Counted from the first letter of the stretch, positions 1 to 8,645 are shown. The stretch is DNA of 54,383 bases from a candidate division FCPU426 bacterium (GCA_030041545.1 JASHNQ010000091.1:1-54383), one strand, 5' to 3'. The notes: generated from the sequence alone by a model not told the origin. Translations and numbers: made by a program.

Positions 1-371
1 AGTTCCACGCCCTGCTTGAGGGCCAGGAAGCCCTTGTCCTGGTCGTCCCCGGGAATGGAGCCGATGGCCCTTTCCAGGTTGTCCACCACCACGAGGAACT
101 CCTTCAGGAGCGAGGCCTGCGAGAATTTAAGGAATTCCTCCTTCTCCTTCAAGGCCCGCTTCTTATAGTTATCGAAGTCCGCGGCGACCCAGACCAGCTG
201 TTCCTTCACCTCGTCGTGTTTTTTCTTCCACTCCTCGATTTGGGCCAGGGCGTCCGCCGACAGGGTGGGTTCGGGCGGGATCTCGGCCGCGTTGCCCGCG
301 TCGTCGTAACGGTCGGGTTGGCTGGAAAGGATCTCGATTTCGGGTTCTTGGTTGGATTTCGGGTCGCTCAA
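1..371 (-). CDS. grpE: GrpE nucleotide-exchange factor, C-terminus beyond window
   Basis: Co-chaperone that releases ADP from DnaK. Only about the first 123 codons are present; the rest lies before base 1. The reading frame shows an acidic N-terminal stretch, then the helix typical of the family (ADFDNYKKRALKEKEEFL) followed by LLKEFLVVVDNLERAI, the conserved GrpE core. The start is inferred as TTG at 371, which has AGGAG seven bases upstream; another TTG at 377 overlaps the hrcA stop but sits too close to that site. It lies immediately downstream of hrcA, the usual heat-shock order, and dnaK is expected next outside the window. Confidence 0.85.
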   Translation of the reverse strand, partial: MSDPKSNQEPEIEILSSQPDRYDDAGNAAEIPPEPTLSADALAQIEEWKKKHDEVKEQLVWVAADFDNYKKRALKEKEEFLKFSQASLLKEFLVVVDNLERAIGSIPGDDQDKGFLALKQGVE

Positions 372-373
372 GT

Positions 374-1408
374 TCAAGCTCCTCTTTGGGATAGGGTGTT
401 TTCCAGGCTCTCGGCCATGTAACGCACAACGCCCGCCACGCGGTCGTAGGCCATCCGCGTGGGGCCCAGTACGCCCAGGGCCCCCACCACCTGTCCCTGG
501 TAATAATAAGGAATGTGGACGAAGGAAAAGGCCCTTAGGGTGGGTTGGGACCATTCATGCCCTATTTCCACCGCCAGGCCCGGCTTGGCCCATTGCCGTC
601 CCAACACATGGGCCAGGGGCCGTTTTTGTTCCACCAGGCGTAGAACCTGCTCCATCATTTGGTAGTTGTGGAATTCGGGCTGCTCGGCCAGGCTGGACAC
701 GCCTTCCACGTGAATTTCGTCGCCGTCGAACTGGAGGGCGCTGTCGATGAGTTTCAAAGCCGTCTCCAGGATGGTGAGCCTGGCTCTCTTGACCGACTCC
801 ACTTCCTTCAGCAGCCCCTCGCGGATCTGGGCCAGGGTGGCGCCGGCAAAACGGGAATTCAACAGCCGCGTGATCCGGTCCACCTCCCTCAGGTCCACCG
901 GCGTTTCCAGCCGCACCCATTCCTCCTTGACCAGCCCTTCCCCCAATGACAGGACCACCAGGATGCGGTGGGAATCCACGGCGATGATCTTAAAATGGTC
1001 CAGGGAGATTTCCTGGGGCACGTGGAAGACCGCCAGCCCGGCGAGGCGGGTCATGGCCGAGAGGATCTTGGCCGTGTGCCTCATCAGCACTTCCACTTCG
1101 TCCTTGGCCCGCTGGTATTCCTGCTCGACCTGTTGTTTTTCCTTGAGGTTCAGGGTCCGGGCCCTCATTAAGCGGTCCACGTAAAAGCGGTAGCCCTGGT
1201 CGAGCGGCACCCGTCCCGCCGAGGTATGGGGGTGGGTGAGGAATCCCTTTTTTTCCAGGTCCATCAATACGTTTCGGATGGTGGCTGAGGAAAGATCCAT
1301 GCCCTCGGAGATCATCTGGGAGCCCACGGGCCTGGCCGTGGCCACGTAATGGCGGATGACCGAGGACAGGACGTTTTCTTCGCGTTCGTGCAGGGGGTCG
1401 AAAACCAA
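374..1408 (-). CDS. hrcA: HrcA heat-inducible transcription repressor
   Basis: Repressor of class I heat-shock genes, normally binding CIRCE elements with help from GroEL. The 344-residue product has the family length. The N-terminal winged helix is clear: VIRHYVATARPVGS, then LSSATIRNVLMDLEKKGFL and HTSAGRVPLDQGYRFYVD at about residues 17-78, followed by the GAF-like middle and C-terminal dimerization parts (LGPTRMAYDRVAGVVRYMAE). The start is TTG at 1408. It lies between hemW and grpE on the same strand, the order known from many bacteria. I saw no CIRCE inverted repeat upstream. Confidence 0.93.
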   Translation of the reverse strand: MVFDPLHEREENVLSSVIRHYVATARPVGSQMISEGMDLSSATIRNVLMDLEKKGFLTHPHTSAGRVPLDQGYRFYVDRLMRARTLNLKEKQQVEQEYQRAKDEVEVLMRHTAKILSAMTRLAGLAVFHVPQEISLDHFKIIAVDSHRILVVLSLGEGLVKEEWVRLETPVDLREVDRITRLLNSRFAGATLAQIREGLLKEVESVKRARLTILETALKLIDSALQFDGDEIHVEGVSSLAEQPEFHNYQMMEQVLRLVEQKRPLAHVLGRQWAKPGLAVEIGHEWSQPTLRAFSFVHIPYYYQGQVVGALGVLGPTRMAYDRVAGVVRYMAESLENTLSQRGA

Positions 1409-1444
1409 GGTTTGTCGCTCCGAGTAACGGGTTTAGGGCTTCTT

Positions 1445-1472
1445 ATAATAAGGAGGGGGAAGGCAATGTCAA
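1445..1472 (-). promoter_or_regulatory. Putative sigma-70 promoter of hrcA-grpE
   Basis: On the minus strand a perfect TTGACA (1467-1472) is followed after 16 bases by TATTAT (1445-1450), about 37 bases before the hrcA start. This suggests that hrcA-grpE is transcribed from a housekeeping promoter of its own, in addition to any read-through from hemW. The consensus CIRCE repeat (TTAGCACTC/GAGTGCTAA) is absent here. Confidence 0.5.
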
Positions 1473-1521
1473 CGCCGGGGAGGCCTTAAGCAGGGGGTGA
1501 AAAGGCATTTTCAGCACCCTG

Positions 1522-2628
1522 TTAAGCGTCCAAAACTTCCAAAATTCCGTTTAAAACGAAATATCCCTTGGAAGTAACCCGGTACCGGCCTCCATTTAAG
1601 GATAAGAACCCTTCCTGGAGCAGCCGGTTGAATCGGGCCCGGGTACGGCCGGCGGTTTGGATAAACCGGTCGGCTTCGGCCTTTTCCACCCCGTCTTGGG
1701 TGCGCAGGCCCAGCATCAACTTTTCCCAGGCGCGGGTGTCCTCCGTCAGGTATTCCTCCGCAAGCACATCCTGGCGGGCGTTCACTTGCCGGATATATTC
1801 CATTAAATCGTCCCCATGACTGTGCCGGACGCTTCCCACGGTGCCCACCGCCGAAACCCCAAAACCCCAGTAGTCCTCCCCCCGCCACACGTTCCAATTG
1901 TGCCGGCAGGCCTTGCCCTCGCGGGCGAAATTGGAGACTTCGTACTGTGGGAACCCTCGCCGGGCCAGGAAACCCTGGGCCCAGGCGTATTCGTCCGCGA
2001 TCAAATCCTCGGAAGGAAGGGCCAGGCCCTCAGCCACCTGCCGGGCCAGCGGCGTTCCCTCCTCCACTTGCAGGGCATAAAGCGAAAGATGTTCGGGGCT
2101 CAAGCCCACGGCCTTCTCAAGGGATTCCCGGAACATCTCCAAGGTCTGCCCCGGCAGGCCGAACATAAGGTCGAGGTTGAGGTTGTCCAAACCGGCCTTC
2201 CGGGCGTCGTGGAAAGCCTTTTCCACGCGCTCCCATTCATGGCCGCGGCCCAGTCGTCTTAATATTTCCTTTTGGGCCGCCTGGGCGCCGAAGCTGAGGC
2301 GGTTGATGCCCAGGGAGCGGTAAGCGCGCAGTCTTTCACCCTCCACGGTTTCAGGATTGGCCTCCATGGAAATCTCAACGTCTTCAGCAAAGCCCGCCTT
2401 CTTTTGGAGCGTTCCAAGGACTTGTCCCAGCCTCTCCGGCGCCAGGAGGGAAGGCGTTCCGCCGCCGAAGTAAACGGTTTGGAGGGGCCCCCTCAAGGAG
2501 GAATCCCGGATTTCAACGCAAAGCGCGTCCACATAGGCGGCCATTTGGGATTCCCGCCCCGCGAAGGACGTGAAATCGCAATAGCTGCAGATGGAGGCGC
2601 AGAAGGGGATGTGGAGGTAGGCGTTCAT
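1522..2628 (-). CDS. hemW: HemW-like radical SAM heme chaperone
   Basis: Radical SAM protein of the HemN/HemW family, 368 residues. The cluster motif is CxxxCxxC at Cys10, Cys14 and Cys17 (PFCASICSYCDF), the HemW spacing. YFGGGTPS at about residues 52-59 and EANPE at about 90-94 are the conserved SAM-binding segments, and the C-terminal HemN domain is present (LMLGLRTQDGV). The product is short like HemW rather than the roughly 450-residue coproporphyrinogen dehydrogenase HemN. HemW is thought to deliver heme to respiratory proteins, which fits the heme A genes at the far end of the window. The lepA-hemW-hrcA-grpE order is a known arrangement; here lepB is inserted. Confidence 0.9.
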   Translation of the reverse strand: MNAYLHIPFCASICSYCDFTSFAGRESQMAAYVDALCVEIRDSSLRGPLQTVYFGGGTPSLLAPERLGQVLGTLQKKAGFAEDVEISMEANPETVEGERLRAYRSLGINRLSFGAQAAQKEILRRLGRGHEWERVEKAFHDARKAGLDNLNLDLMFGLPGQTLEMFRESLEKAVGLSPEHLSLYALQVEEGTPLARQVAEGLALPSEDLIADEYAWAQGFLARRGFPQYEVSNFAREGKACRHNWNVWRGEDYWGFGVSAVGTVGSVRHSHGDDLMEYIRQVNARQDVLAEEYLTEDTRAWEKLMLGLRTQDGVEKAEADRFIQTAGRTRARFNRLLQEGFLSLNGGRYRVTSKGYFVLNGILEVLDA

Positions 2629-2734
2629 ACCGCAAGCCCCGCGGAATTTTCAATTCTTAATTTTAAGTTTTTAATTAAAAAAATCACTTCTCACCACAAT
2701 TCAAAATTCAAAATTTAGAATTCATAATTGCTTT
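2629..2734. repeat. AT-rich intergenic repeat, AATTCAAAATT family
   Basis: The gap between lepB and hemW is strikingly AT-rich in a GC-rich neighbourhood. It contains CAATTCTTAATTTTAAG on one side and AATTCAAAATTCAAAATTTA on the other, which can pair imperfectly. Similar tracts recur near 28545-28630, 33530-33610 and 44812-44925, so this looks like one of several short intergenic repeat families. Confidence 0.45.
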
Positions 2735-3670
2735 CTAACGGATCACCTTGAACATGCGCTGCTGGAGCGCCTGCACGTTGTCCCTGAAATTCGGGACCCC
2801 CATGGCCCCGATGATGCCCGCCGCCAGGACGCAGCACACCACGATGGTCCAAAGGTGGTTTTTCAAAAGCTCGGCCTTGGCCTGGGAATCCGCCGCTTCC
2901 GCCGGGCTGGCGGAGCGCTGGGTGGCCAGGGCCCAAACCAAGGCCGCCAGCGTGAAGGCGGCCACGGCCAGGGCCGCCAGGGCCGCGAACCCGGCGTAGC
3001 CCACGCTGTGCCAATAGATGAACCAGGCCCGGCCCTTGATGAGTTTCTCGTCCAGCTGCCCCCAATAGCGCGAGTCATAGCTGTTGTCCCGGTTGTCCCC
3101 CATCATGAAGTAATGGCCGGGCTCGACCGTGACGGGCCCGAAATTGACCTTCACCGAGTCCACGCCGTCCTCGGAAATCGCCGTCATGGGGGTCATCACG
3201 TGTTTCACGTAGGGCTCCACCTGCAGCTGCCCGTTCACGTAAAGCTGGCTGTCCTTCAATTCCACCACGTCGCCCGGGATGCCGATGCAGCGTTTGATGA
3301 AGTCCTTGGAGCGGTCCTCGGGGAACACGAAGACCACCACGTCCCTGCGCTGGGGCTTTTGGAACTCGAGGAACCGAGGCGTCTGGTTGAGGAAGGAATA
3401 GCCGTACTCGTATTTCTTCACCAGGATGTAGTCCCCCACCTGCAGGGTGTCCTCCATGGAGCCCGAGGGGATGGTGAAGGGCTGGACCCAGACGGCCTTG
3501 AGGGACAGGGCCACGGCCATGGCGATCCAGAAGGAATCCAGGGTTTCCATCATGCCCGCGACGAAGGGGTTGGCGCGGAGCCTGGGCACCCCCCGGAGGA
3601 CGGCCTCCACCACCGTGAGCACCCCGAAAAGCACCCAAAGGATCGAATTCAAGTTTTCAATAATGTTCAT
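2735..3670 (-). CDS. lepB: Signal peptidase I with extended membrane C-terminus
   Basis: Membrane serine protease that removes signal peptides from exported proteins. The catalytic serine is Ser71 in PFTIPSGSMEDTL and the general-base lysine is Lys126 in KDFIKRCIGIPGD; the MGDNRDNSYDSR box follows at about residues 190-201. The N-terminus has two hydrophobic segments (about 8-22 and 45-62). Unusually, after the catalytic domain there are about 90 more residues with two predicted membrane spans (about 220-250 and 272-293). It lies between lepA and hemW in the same direction. Confidence 0.92.
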   Translation of the reverse strand: MNIIENLNSILWVLFGVLTVVEAVLRGVPRLRANPFVAGMMETLDSFWIAMAVALSLKAVWVQPFTIPSGSMEDTLQVGDYILVKKYEYGYSFLNQTPRFLEFQKPQRRDVVVFVFPEDRSKDFIKRCIGIPGDVVELKDSQLYVNGQLQVEPYVKHVMTPMTAISEDGVDSVKVNFGPVTVEPGHYFMMGDNRDNSYDSRYWGQLDEKLIKGRAWFIYWHSVGYAGFAALAALAVAAFTLAALVWALATQRSASPAEAADSQAKAELLKNHLWTIVVCCVLAAGIIGAMGVPNFRDNVQALQQRMFKVIR

Positions 3671-3693
3671 TCGTTTCTCCCAAAACCAGTTTG

Positions 3694-3777
3694 AACCACA
3701 GGGTACACGGAGGACACAGAGTAAGGCTAAATTAAATTACAAATCTTTCTCTGTGTACTCTGTGACCTCTGTGGTAA
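3694..3777. repeat. ACCACAGAGG-type inverted repeat, copy 1
   Basis: Left arm AACCACAGGGTACACGGAGG (from 3694) and right arm CTCTGTGTACTCTGTGACC running into TCTGTGGT (about 3749-3775) are imperfect reverse complements around an AT-rich loop. Related pairs lie at 52098-52187 and 53056-53142, and half copies lie near 14216 and 35945. It sits between lepA and lepB. Confidence 0.6.
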
Positions 3778-3784
3778 AAACACC

Positions 3785-5584
3785 TTACTCTTCGACTTTC
3801 AACACCGCCATGAAGGCCTCCTGCGGTATTTCGACGCTGCCGATGGCCTTCATGCGCTTCTTCCCTTCCTTTTGTTTCTCCAAAAGCTTCCGCTTGCGCG
3901 TGATGTCGCCCCCGTAGCACTTGGCCAGGACGTCCTTGCGGCGCGCCCGCACCGTTTCCCGGGCGATGATCTTGCCGCCGATGGCGGCCTGGATGGGCAC
4001 CTCGAAGAGCTGCTGGGGGATGATCTCCTTGAGCTTCTCCGCGATCAGGCGGCCCCGGACCTCGGCCTTGTCCCTATGCACCATGAAGGAAAGCGCGTCC
4101 ACCGGCTCCCCGTTCAAGAGGATGTCCACCTTCACCACCTCGCCCGCCTTGTATCCGATGGGCTCGTAGTCCAGGGAGGCGTAACCCTTGGTGAGGCTCT
4201 TCAGGCGGTCGAAGAAGTCCATGACCACCTCGGCCAAGGGGAGCTCGTAGGTGACCAGGGCGCGCTGGGTGTCCAGGAAATGGGTGTTTTTATGCATCCC
4301 CCGGCGCTCCTGGCAGAGCGTCATGACCGCGCCGATGTAGTCGGCGGGCACGATGATCTTGGCGTCGATGTAAGGCTCCTCAATCTCCTCCACCTCCGAA
4401 AGGTTGGGCAATTTGGAGGGATTGTCGATGGTGAGGGTCTCACCGTTCGTCTTTTTGACCTTGTAAACGACGCTGGGGGCGGTGGCGATGAGGTTCAGGT
4501 TGTACTCCCGCTCCAGCCTTTCCTGCACGATTTCCATGTGAAGCAACCCCAGGAAGCCGCAGCGGAACCCGAAGGACAGGGCCACCGAGGTTTCGGGCTC
4601 GTAGGACAGGGCCGCGTCGGAAAGTTTCAGCTTGGCCAGGGCCTCCTTCAGGTCGTCGTAGTCCTCCGAGGCGACCGGGTAAAGGCCGCAGAAGACCATG
4701 GGCAGCACGTCCTTGAAGCCCGGTAGCGGCGAGGGTGTGGGGCGGCCTTCCTCCGTGACCGTGTCGCCCACCTTGGCGTCGCGCACTTCCTTGATGTTGG
4801 CGGCCACGTAGCCCACCTCGCCCGCCGAGAGGCTTCCGGTCTTCTCCATCTTGGGCTTGAACACGCCCACTTCCTCCACCTCGAAGACCTTGGCCGTGGA
4901 CATGAGCTTCATCCGGGTGCCTTTGGCGATGGCGCCGTTCATAAGCCGCACGAACACGATCACGCCCCGGTAGATGTCGTACATGGAATCGAAAATCAGG
5001 GCCTTCAGGGGTTCGCAACTTTCGCCCTGGGGGGGCGGGATGCGCTTCACCACCGCCTCCAGGATGTCCTGGATGCCGAGGCCCTCCTTGGCCGAGGCCA
5101 GGATGGCCTCCTCGCCCGGCAGGGCCAGGGATTCCTCCATTTGTTTCTTGCAGCGCTCCGGGTCGGCCGCGGGCAGGTCGATCTTGTTGATGACGGGCAC
5201 GATGGAGAGCTTCTGGTCGAAGGCCAGGTAGGCGTTGGCGAGCGTTTGGGCCTCCACGCCTTGGGAGGCGTCGATCAAAAGCAGCGCCCCCTCGCAGGCC
5301 TTGAGGCTGCGGGAGACTTCATAGTTGAAGTCCACGTGGCCGGGCGTGTCGATGAGGTTCATCTCGTACCTTTGGCCGTCCTGGGCCTGGTAGAAGAACC
5401 GGACCGCCTTGGCCTTGATGGTGATGCCCCTCTCGCGCTCCAGGTCCATCTGGTCCATCAGCTGGTCGCGCATCTCGCGCGGCGGGATGGCGCCCGTGAA
5501 TTCCAGCAGGCGGTCCGCCAGGGTGCTCTTGCCGTGGTCGATGTGGGCGATGATGCAGAAATTGCGGATGTGGGAAAGCGACAA
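3785..5584 (-). CDS. lepA: Elongation factor 4 (LepA)
   Basis: Ribosome-associated GTPase that back-translocates or remodels stalled ribosomes. The 599-residue length is the family norm. The GTPase motifs are AHIDHGKST (13-21), [18 protein letters not shown] (about 79-86) and NKIDLP; the LepA-specific C-terminal domain is present ([20 protein letters not shown]). The start is TTG at 5584 with GGAG seven bases upstream; an ATG at 5591 is in another frame. It is the first gene of the minus-strand lepA-lepB-hemW-hrcA-grpE group. Confidence 0.96.
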   Translation of the reverse strand: MSLSHIRNFCIIAHIDHGKSTLADRLLEFTGAIPPREMRDQLMDQMDLERERGITIKAKAVRFFYQAQDGQRYEMNLIDTPGHVDFNYEVSRSLKACEGALLLIDASQGVEAQTLANAYLAFDQKLSIVPVINKIDLPAADPERCKKQMEESLALPGEEAILASAKEGLGIQDILEAVVKRIPPPQGESCEPLKALIFDSMYDIYRGVIVFVRLMNGAIAKGTRMKLMSTAKVFEVEEVGVFKPKMEKTGSLSAGEVGYVAANIKEVRDAKVGDTVTEEGRPTPSPLPGFKDVLPMVFCGLYPVASEDYDDLKEALAKLKLSDAALSYEPETSVALSFGFRCGFLGLLHMEIVQERLEREYNLNLIATAPSVVYKVKKTNGETLTIDNPSKLPNLSEVEEIEEPYIDAKIIVPADYIGAVMTLCQERRGMHKNTHFLDTQRALVTYELPLAEVVMDFFDRLKSLTKGYASLDYEPIGYKAGEVVKVDILLNGEPVDALSFMVHRDKAEVRGRLIAEKLKEIIPQQLFEVPIQAAIGGKIIARETVRARRKDVLAKCYGGDITRKRKLLEKQKEGKKRMKAIGSVEIPQEAFMAVLKVEE

Positions 5585-5729
5585 CTTTCAACTCCCGACT
5601 TTTTTGGAGCCGTAGTATAGGGCAGGCATCGGGTAAAAAGAAGGACGGAAAAACACGCGGCGGGCCTTGGGATGGCCCGCGGGGAACCCGAACGGGCGTT
5701 TCGCCTTATTCCTCTTTTGTGCTTTCGGC

Positions 5730-5778
5730 TTGCCAAAAAAACCGAAGGATACGTATAATTAAAAGTTGGAATACGTAT
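5730..5778 (+). promoter_or_regulatory. vapBC promoter with paired ATACGTAT operators
   Basis: TTGCCA (5730-5735) and a perfect TATAAT (5754-5759) are separated by 18 bases. The 8-bp palindrome ATACGTAT occurs twice, at 5749-5756 (overlapping the -10 box) and 5771-5778. The two are offset by 22 bases, about two helical turns. This is what one expects of an autoregulated toxin-antitoxin promoter; operator function is inference. Confidence 0.5.
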
Positions 5779-5798
5779 TATTTTGAGGGAGAAAAGTT

Positions 5799-6050
5799 TT
5801 GCGCACCACCAAATTAACCCTTAGCGCGGACAAAACATTGATTGAAGAAGCCAAAAAACTGGCCCAACGGGAGGGGACTTCGCTTTCCTCCATGTTTTCC
5901 CGTTTCCTTCGTTCGGCGCTTAAGGACCGGCGGAAGGAACAATTGCCGGGTCCCCTGACCCGTAAAGCCACCGGTTTGGCGAAACTTCCTTCCGGGAAAA
6001 GCGACCGCCGGCTTTTGGAGGAATCCCTATCCCACAAGCACGGATGGTAA
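5799..6050 (+). CDS. vapB: VapB-type antitoxin (ribbon-helix-helix-like)
   Basis: An 83-residue protein directly upstream of a PIN-domain gene. The first half (KLTLSADKTLIEEAKKLAQR then TSLSSMFSRFL) has the beta-strand plus two-helix pattern of ribbon-helix-helix DNA-binding antitoxins (DUF6364-like); the basic tail probably wraps the toxin. The start is TTG at 5799 with GAGGGAGA upstream. Three bases separate its stop from the toxin start, so the two are translationally linked. Family assignment is from pattern and context. Confidence 0.75.
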   Translation: MRTTKLTLSADKTLIEEAKKLAQREGTSLSSMFSRFLRSALKDRRKEQLPGPLTRKATGLAKLPSGKSDRRLLEESLSHKHGW

Positions 6051-6053
6051 GAG

Positions 6054-6470
6054 GTGAGGGTTTTCGTTGACACCAATGTTCTTTTGGATGTCTTGGCGGA
6101 GCGAAAAGATTTTTATCCCGAAGCCATGAAAATCTGGACCTTAGCCGAATCCGGTCGCCTCCAGGCCTTTGTGTCGGCCATCAGTTTCAACAATTGCTAT
6201 TATATCATCCGGCGTTTCTCCGGGCGCAGAAGCGCCGAAAAAGCGGTCTTACTATTGCGGGACATCTTCACGCCGGTCGATCTCACTTCGAAAATCCTGA
6301 ACCAGGCGGTCGACGCGGGTTTCTCCGATTTCGAGGATGCCGTCCAGTTCCACTCCGCCGTATCCGCCCAAGCCCAATGCGTCATCACCTGCAATCCCGA
6401 TCATTTTCCGCGGGTCCCCTTGTCCATCCTAACCCCGGCGGAATTTTTATCGGCCTATCCTTTCGACTAA
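6054..6470 (+). CDS. vapC: PIN-domain ribonuclease toxin (VapC-like)
   Basis: A 138-residue PIN-domain protein, probably an RNase toxin neutralised by the upstream antitoxin. The acidic metal-site residues are visible: Asp6 and Asp12 in VFVDTNVLLDVL, Glu94/Asp95 in FSDFEDAVQ, and Asp116 in TCNPDHF. The second position, usually Glu, is in a SFNNCYY segment, as in a PIN subgroup with asparagines there. The start is GTG at 6054. The VapC symbol denotes family only; the target RNA is unknown. Confidence 0.82.
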   Translation: MRVFVDTNVLLDVLAERKDFYPEAMKIWTLAESGRLQAFVSAISFNNCYYIIRRFSGRRSAEKAVLLLRDIFTPVDLTSKILNQAVDAGFSDFEDAVQFHSAVSAQAQCVITCNPDHFPRVPLSILTPAEFLSAYPFD

Positions 6471-6483
6471 ACCGGGAGACACA

Positions 6484-7502
6484 TAGGGGTCAGGCCTATA
6501 GTATATACTTAAAGACCTCCCGGGCGAACGCCTTATCCTCCGTCAGCCGTCTCTTGGCACTCAACCAAAGGTGGCTGACCGCTCCCAAACTGACCCCCAT
6601 CCTTCTGGCGATTTCCTTCAGGCTCAATCCCGATTCTTTCTTCAGCAAGTAGACCGCCATCTCCTTGGCTTCCCGCCGCCGGGCCCTCGCCACCAACACT
6701 TCTTCCGGCTTGATCCCATGGTTTTTTGCCACTTTTCGAAGTATCTGCTCCGGGTCTTGTTTCACGACATGGACTTGGTATTTTGGCACATCCAGGTTTT
6801 GGTGCTTCTTTCCTATTTCATGGACTTGCTTCAAAAATTTTTCGCTTCCCAAATAAACCCTCGAATACAAGTTATCCCACGGGGTTACCTTGTTTCCCAT
6901 CCCCTCTTCCACAAATCGCCTATAGGCCTCCTGGGCTTTCTTGCGCTCTTTGGCGAATTGTCCCAAAACCCAATCCACTTCCAGCCAGGGTTCCTGTTTC
7001 TCCTGCCCTGCTGTTGCCCGATAGCTGCTCCATTTCCAATCTCTTGGGCGTTTCACCATATGGGCCCTGACCGGGTTTAAGACCACATAACGGCAAAGTT
7101 CCTTTAGGTGAGCGTCCTTTTCCACTACCAAAGCCTTATACCGGCCCTGGAAAAGATGCCCCACCCGATGGTATTTTCGATTGAACCGCTGGGTATAAAT
7201 ACTGTTTAAATGTTTCATGGCCGCCGGCAGGTTGGCTAACGGAGTTTCCAACAACAAATGATAATGATTGTCCATCAAAACCCAGGCATGGCACACCACC
7301 CGGTTTTCTTCGATCATTTCCCCCAATAAACGCGCAAACATCCATCGATCGGCGTCGTCCATCACGATCTTCCGCCGCTCATTTCCGCGGGAGGTCACAT
7401 GGTAGACCGCTCCTTCATAATGGATCCTTTTGGGGCGGGGCATAGGTCCATCATACCCAATCCAGGCCCCTTGTAAAGTATATTCTAATGGCCTGACCCC
7501 TA
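6484..7502. mobile_element. REP-associated transposase element with 27-bp inverted ends
   Basis: The left end at 6484-6510 begins TAGGGGTCAGGCC and ends TATATACTT. The right end at 7476-7502, read on the other strand, matches it at 24 of 27 positions. The ends enclose one Y1 transposase gene, whose stop codon lies inside the left end. No target duplication is evident, as expected for single-strand HUH transposition. The element separates vapBC from the envelope locus. Confidence 0.8.
6496..7443 (-). CDS. REP-associated tyrosine transposase (RAYT, Y1_Tnp)
   Basis: Single-strand DNA transposase of the IS200/IS605-like Y1 family, 315 residues. The HUH pair is His60 and His62 in LMDNHYHLLLETP; the likely nucleophile is Tyr119 in CRYVVLNPVRA. 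The N-terminal MPRPKRIHYEGAVYHVTSRG is typical of the RAYT branch. The C-terminal third carries a helix-turn-helix (GLSLKEIARRMGVSLGAVSH), which some RAYTs have. The start is the ATG at 7443; further upstream codons in frame belong to the element end. No frameshift is visible, so it may still be active. Confidence 0.88.
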   Translation of the reverse strand: MPRPKRIHYEGAVYHVTSRGNERRKIVMDDADRWMFARLLGEMIEENRVVCHAWVLMDNHYHLLLETPLANLPAAMKHLNSIYTQRFNRKYHRVGHLFQGRYKALVVEKDAHLKELCRYVVLNPVRAHMVKRPRDWKWSSYRATAGQEKQEPWLEVDWVLGQFAKERKKAQEAYRRFVEEGMGNKVTPWDNLYSRVYLGSEKFLKQVHEIGKKHQNLDVPKYQVHVVKQDPEQILRKVAKNHGIKPEEVLVARARRREAKEMAVYLLKKESGLSLKEIARRMGVSLGAVSHLWLSAKRRLTEDKAFAREVFKYIL

Positions 7503-7533
7503 AAACTCGGACCACCTTTGAGAAGGGAGGTTT

Positions 7534-8361
7534 TCAGGGCAAAAACTGGAAAGCATCCACGTAATAATCCGCCACGAAAACGTGCCCAGGATTCGTGTCG
7601 TTGCCGTCGGATTTGAACGTCAATACCATCATTTGCTCTTCCTCCGGCGTACAGTTGGATAAGGTGCAAGTTTGGCACGCGGCAGGACCACAAGTATTAA
7701 GGTCAACTCCCCACCCTTCCCGGCTCATCTGGTTCCAGGTGTAACTATAGGTTTGCCACCCCTGGCCTTGCTTGCCCTCAAAGGGGATTCCAATGTAGTC
7801 ATTCGACCCCGAGATCCAAAAATCGTTGCCGCACAGGCTGGCGGGGGCGCAGTTGCCTCCGGGTAAGGCATTGACCGTGGACGCGGTCCCGACCCCGAAA
7901 AGCCTCTGGGCGCAGGTATCGTCGCCCATGATGTTCAATTCGAATTGGATGCCGCTGAAGTTACACCCCGTCGCGGTCGCGTTGATATAGGGGCTTGAGG
8001 GGCTGCTCAGGAGGATATCCAGGATGAGGGCCGGATAGGCGCTGGAATCAGTGACCGAGCCGCTGAAGTGGAAGGCGTAGTCGCTGGGGTAGGCTGCCGA
8101 GATAGCAGGGTTGGCCACGAGCTGGAAGATGGAAACCGAGCTGGCCCCATAGGAGCCGTTCAAGAGTTCACCGCCTTGGGACTCGCAAAGGGATGGGTTG
8201 ACGTTCTCGCCGTTGGAAAAGTTGTCGATGACGTCCGTGGGCATGGGTGTCGCAACAACTTGGGCCACGGAGGGAACTTTCCCCGTGCAGCCCTGCGTCA
8301 GCCATCCGATGTTGACGATCAGGCCCACCCCTAAGGCCAGGAAAACAATCGTTTTTTTCAT
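7534..8361 (-). CDS. Secreted beta-sandwich lipoprotein A (paralog family)
   Basis: A 275-residue exported protein of unknown function. MKKTIVFLALGVGLIVNIGW is a signal peptide and LTQGC (Cys about 24) a plausible though imperfect lipobox. The mature part has features shared with the products at 8646-9473 and 17023-17793: a V-DNF/ANF-like opening, SAYPALILDILL, SGIQFELN, a DD pair, GGNCAP...C, GWQTYSY and a closing VADYYVDAF. This pattern resembles carbohydrate-binding or CIA30-like beta-sandwich domains, which is inference. The start is the ATG at 8361; a longer in-frame extension lacks a signal peptide. It is the last gene of the envelope operon. Confidence 0.7.
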   Translation of the reverse strand: MKKTIVFLALGVGLIVNIGWLTQGCTGKVPSVAQVVATPMPTDVIDNFSNGENVNPSLCESQGGELLNGSYGASSVSIFQLVANPAISAAYPSDYAFHFSGSVTDSSAYPALILDILLSSPSSPYINATATGCNFSGIQFELNIMGDDTCAQRLFGVGTASTVNALPGGNCAPASLCGNDFWISGSNDYIGIPFEGKQGQGWQTYSYTWNQMSREGWGVDLNTCGPAACQTCTLSNCTPEEEQMMVLTFKSDGNDTNPGHVFVADYYVDAFQFLP

Positions 8362-8528
8362 GTCTTCACTCCTTGTCTGCAACCCAAGACTCTTCAAGCC
8401 CTCGGGAAAAACCCGGGTTCCGGGGAAATCCCGGTGACGCCGTGTTTCCCGGGAGGCCTTGGAACCTTTCATCGTTTTTTATAAATACAAGCCGCCCGGC
8501 GGCCTTGTTACCTTTCCTTCGGTGTGAC

Positions 8529-8630
8529 TCAGTTTGAAATCGGGAAACCTAAAGGCACCCCTCACCCGACCCTCTCCCTTGAGGGGAGAGGGTCGGGTGA
8601 GGGGTGCAGTGGATTTTCCCATCAAACTGA
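8529..8630. repeat. Large perfect hairpin with CCCTCTCCC core
   Basis: Two 24-base arms (8555-8578 and 8584-8607) are perfectly complementary around a 5-base loop; the sequence begins GCACCCCTCACCCG. The outer arms TCAGTTTGA (8529-8537) and TCAAACTGA (8622-8630) are also complementary. The core belongs to the same CCCTCACCC/CCCTCTCCC family as the miniature transposons at 39891-49217 but has different ends. It lies between two lipoprotein genes and could also attenuate transcription or protect mRNA. Confidence 0.7.
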
Positions 8631-8645
8631 TGCGTTACCTTCCCT

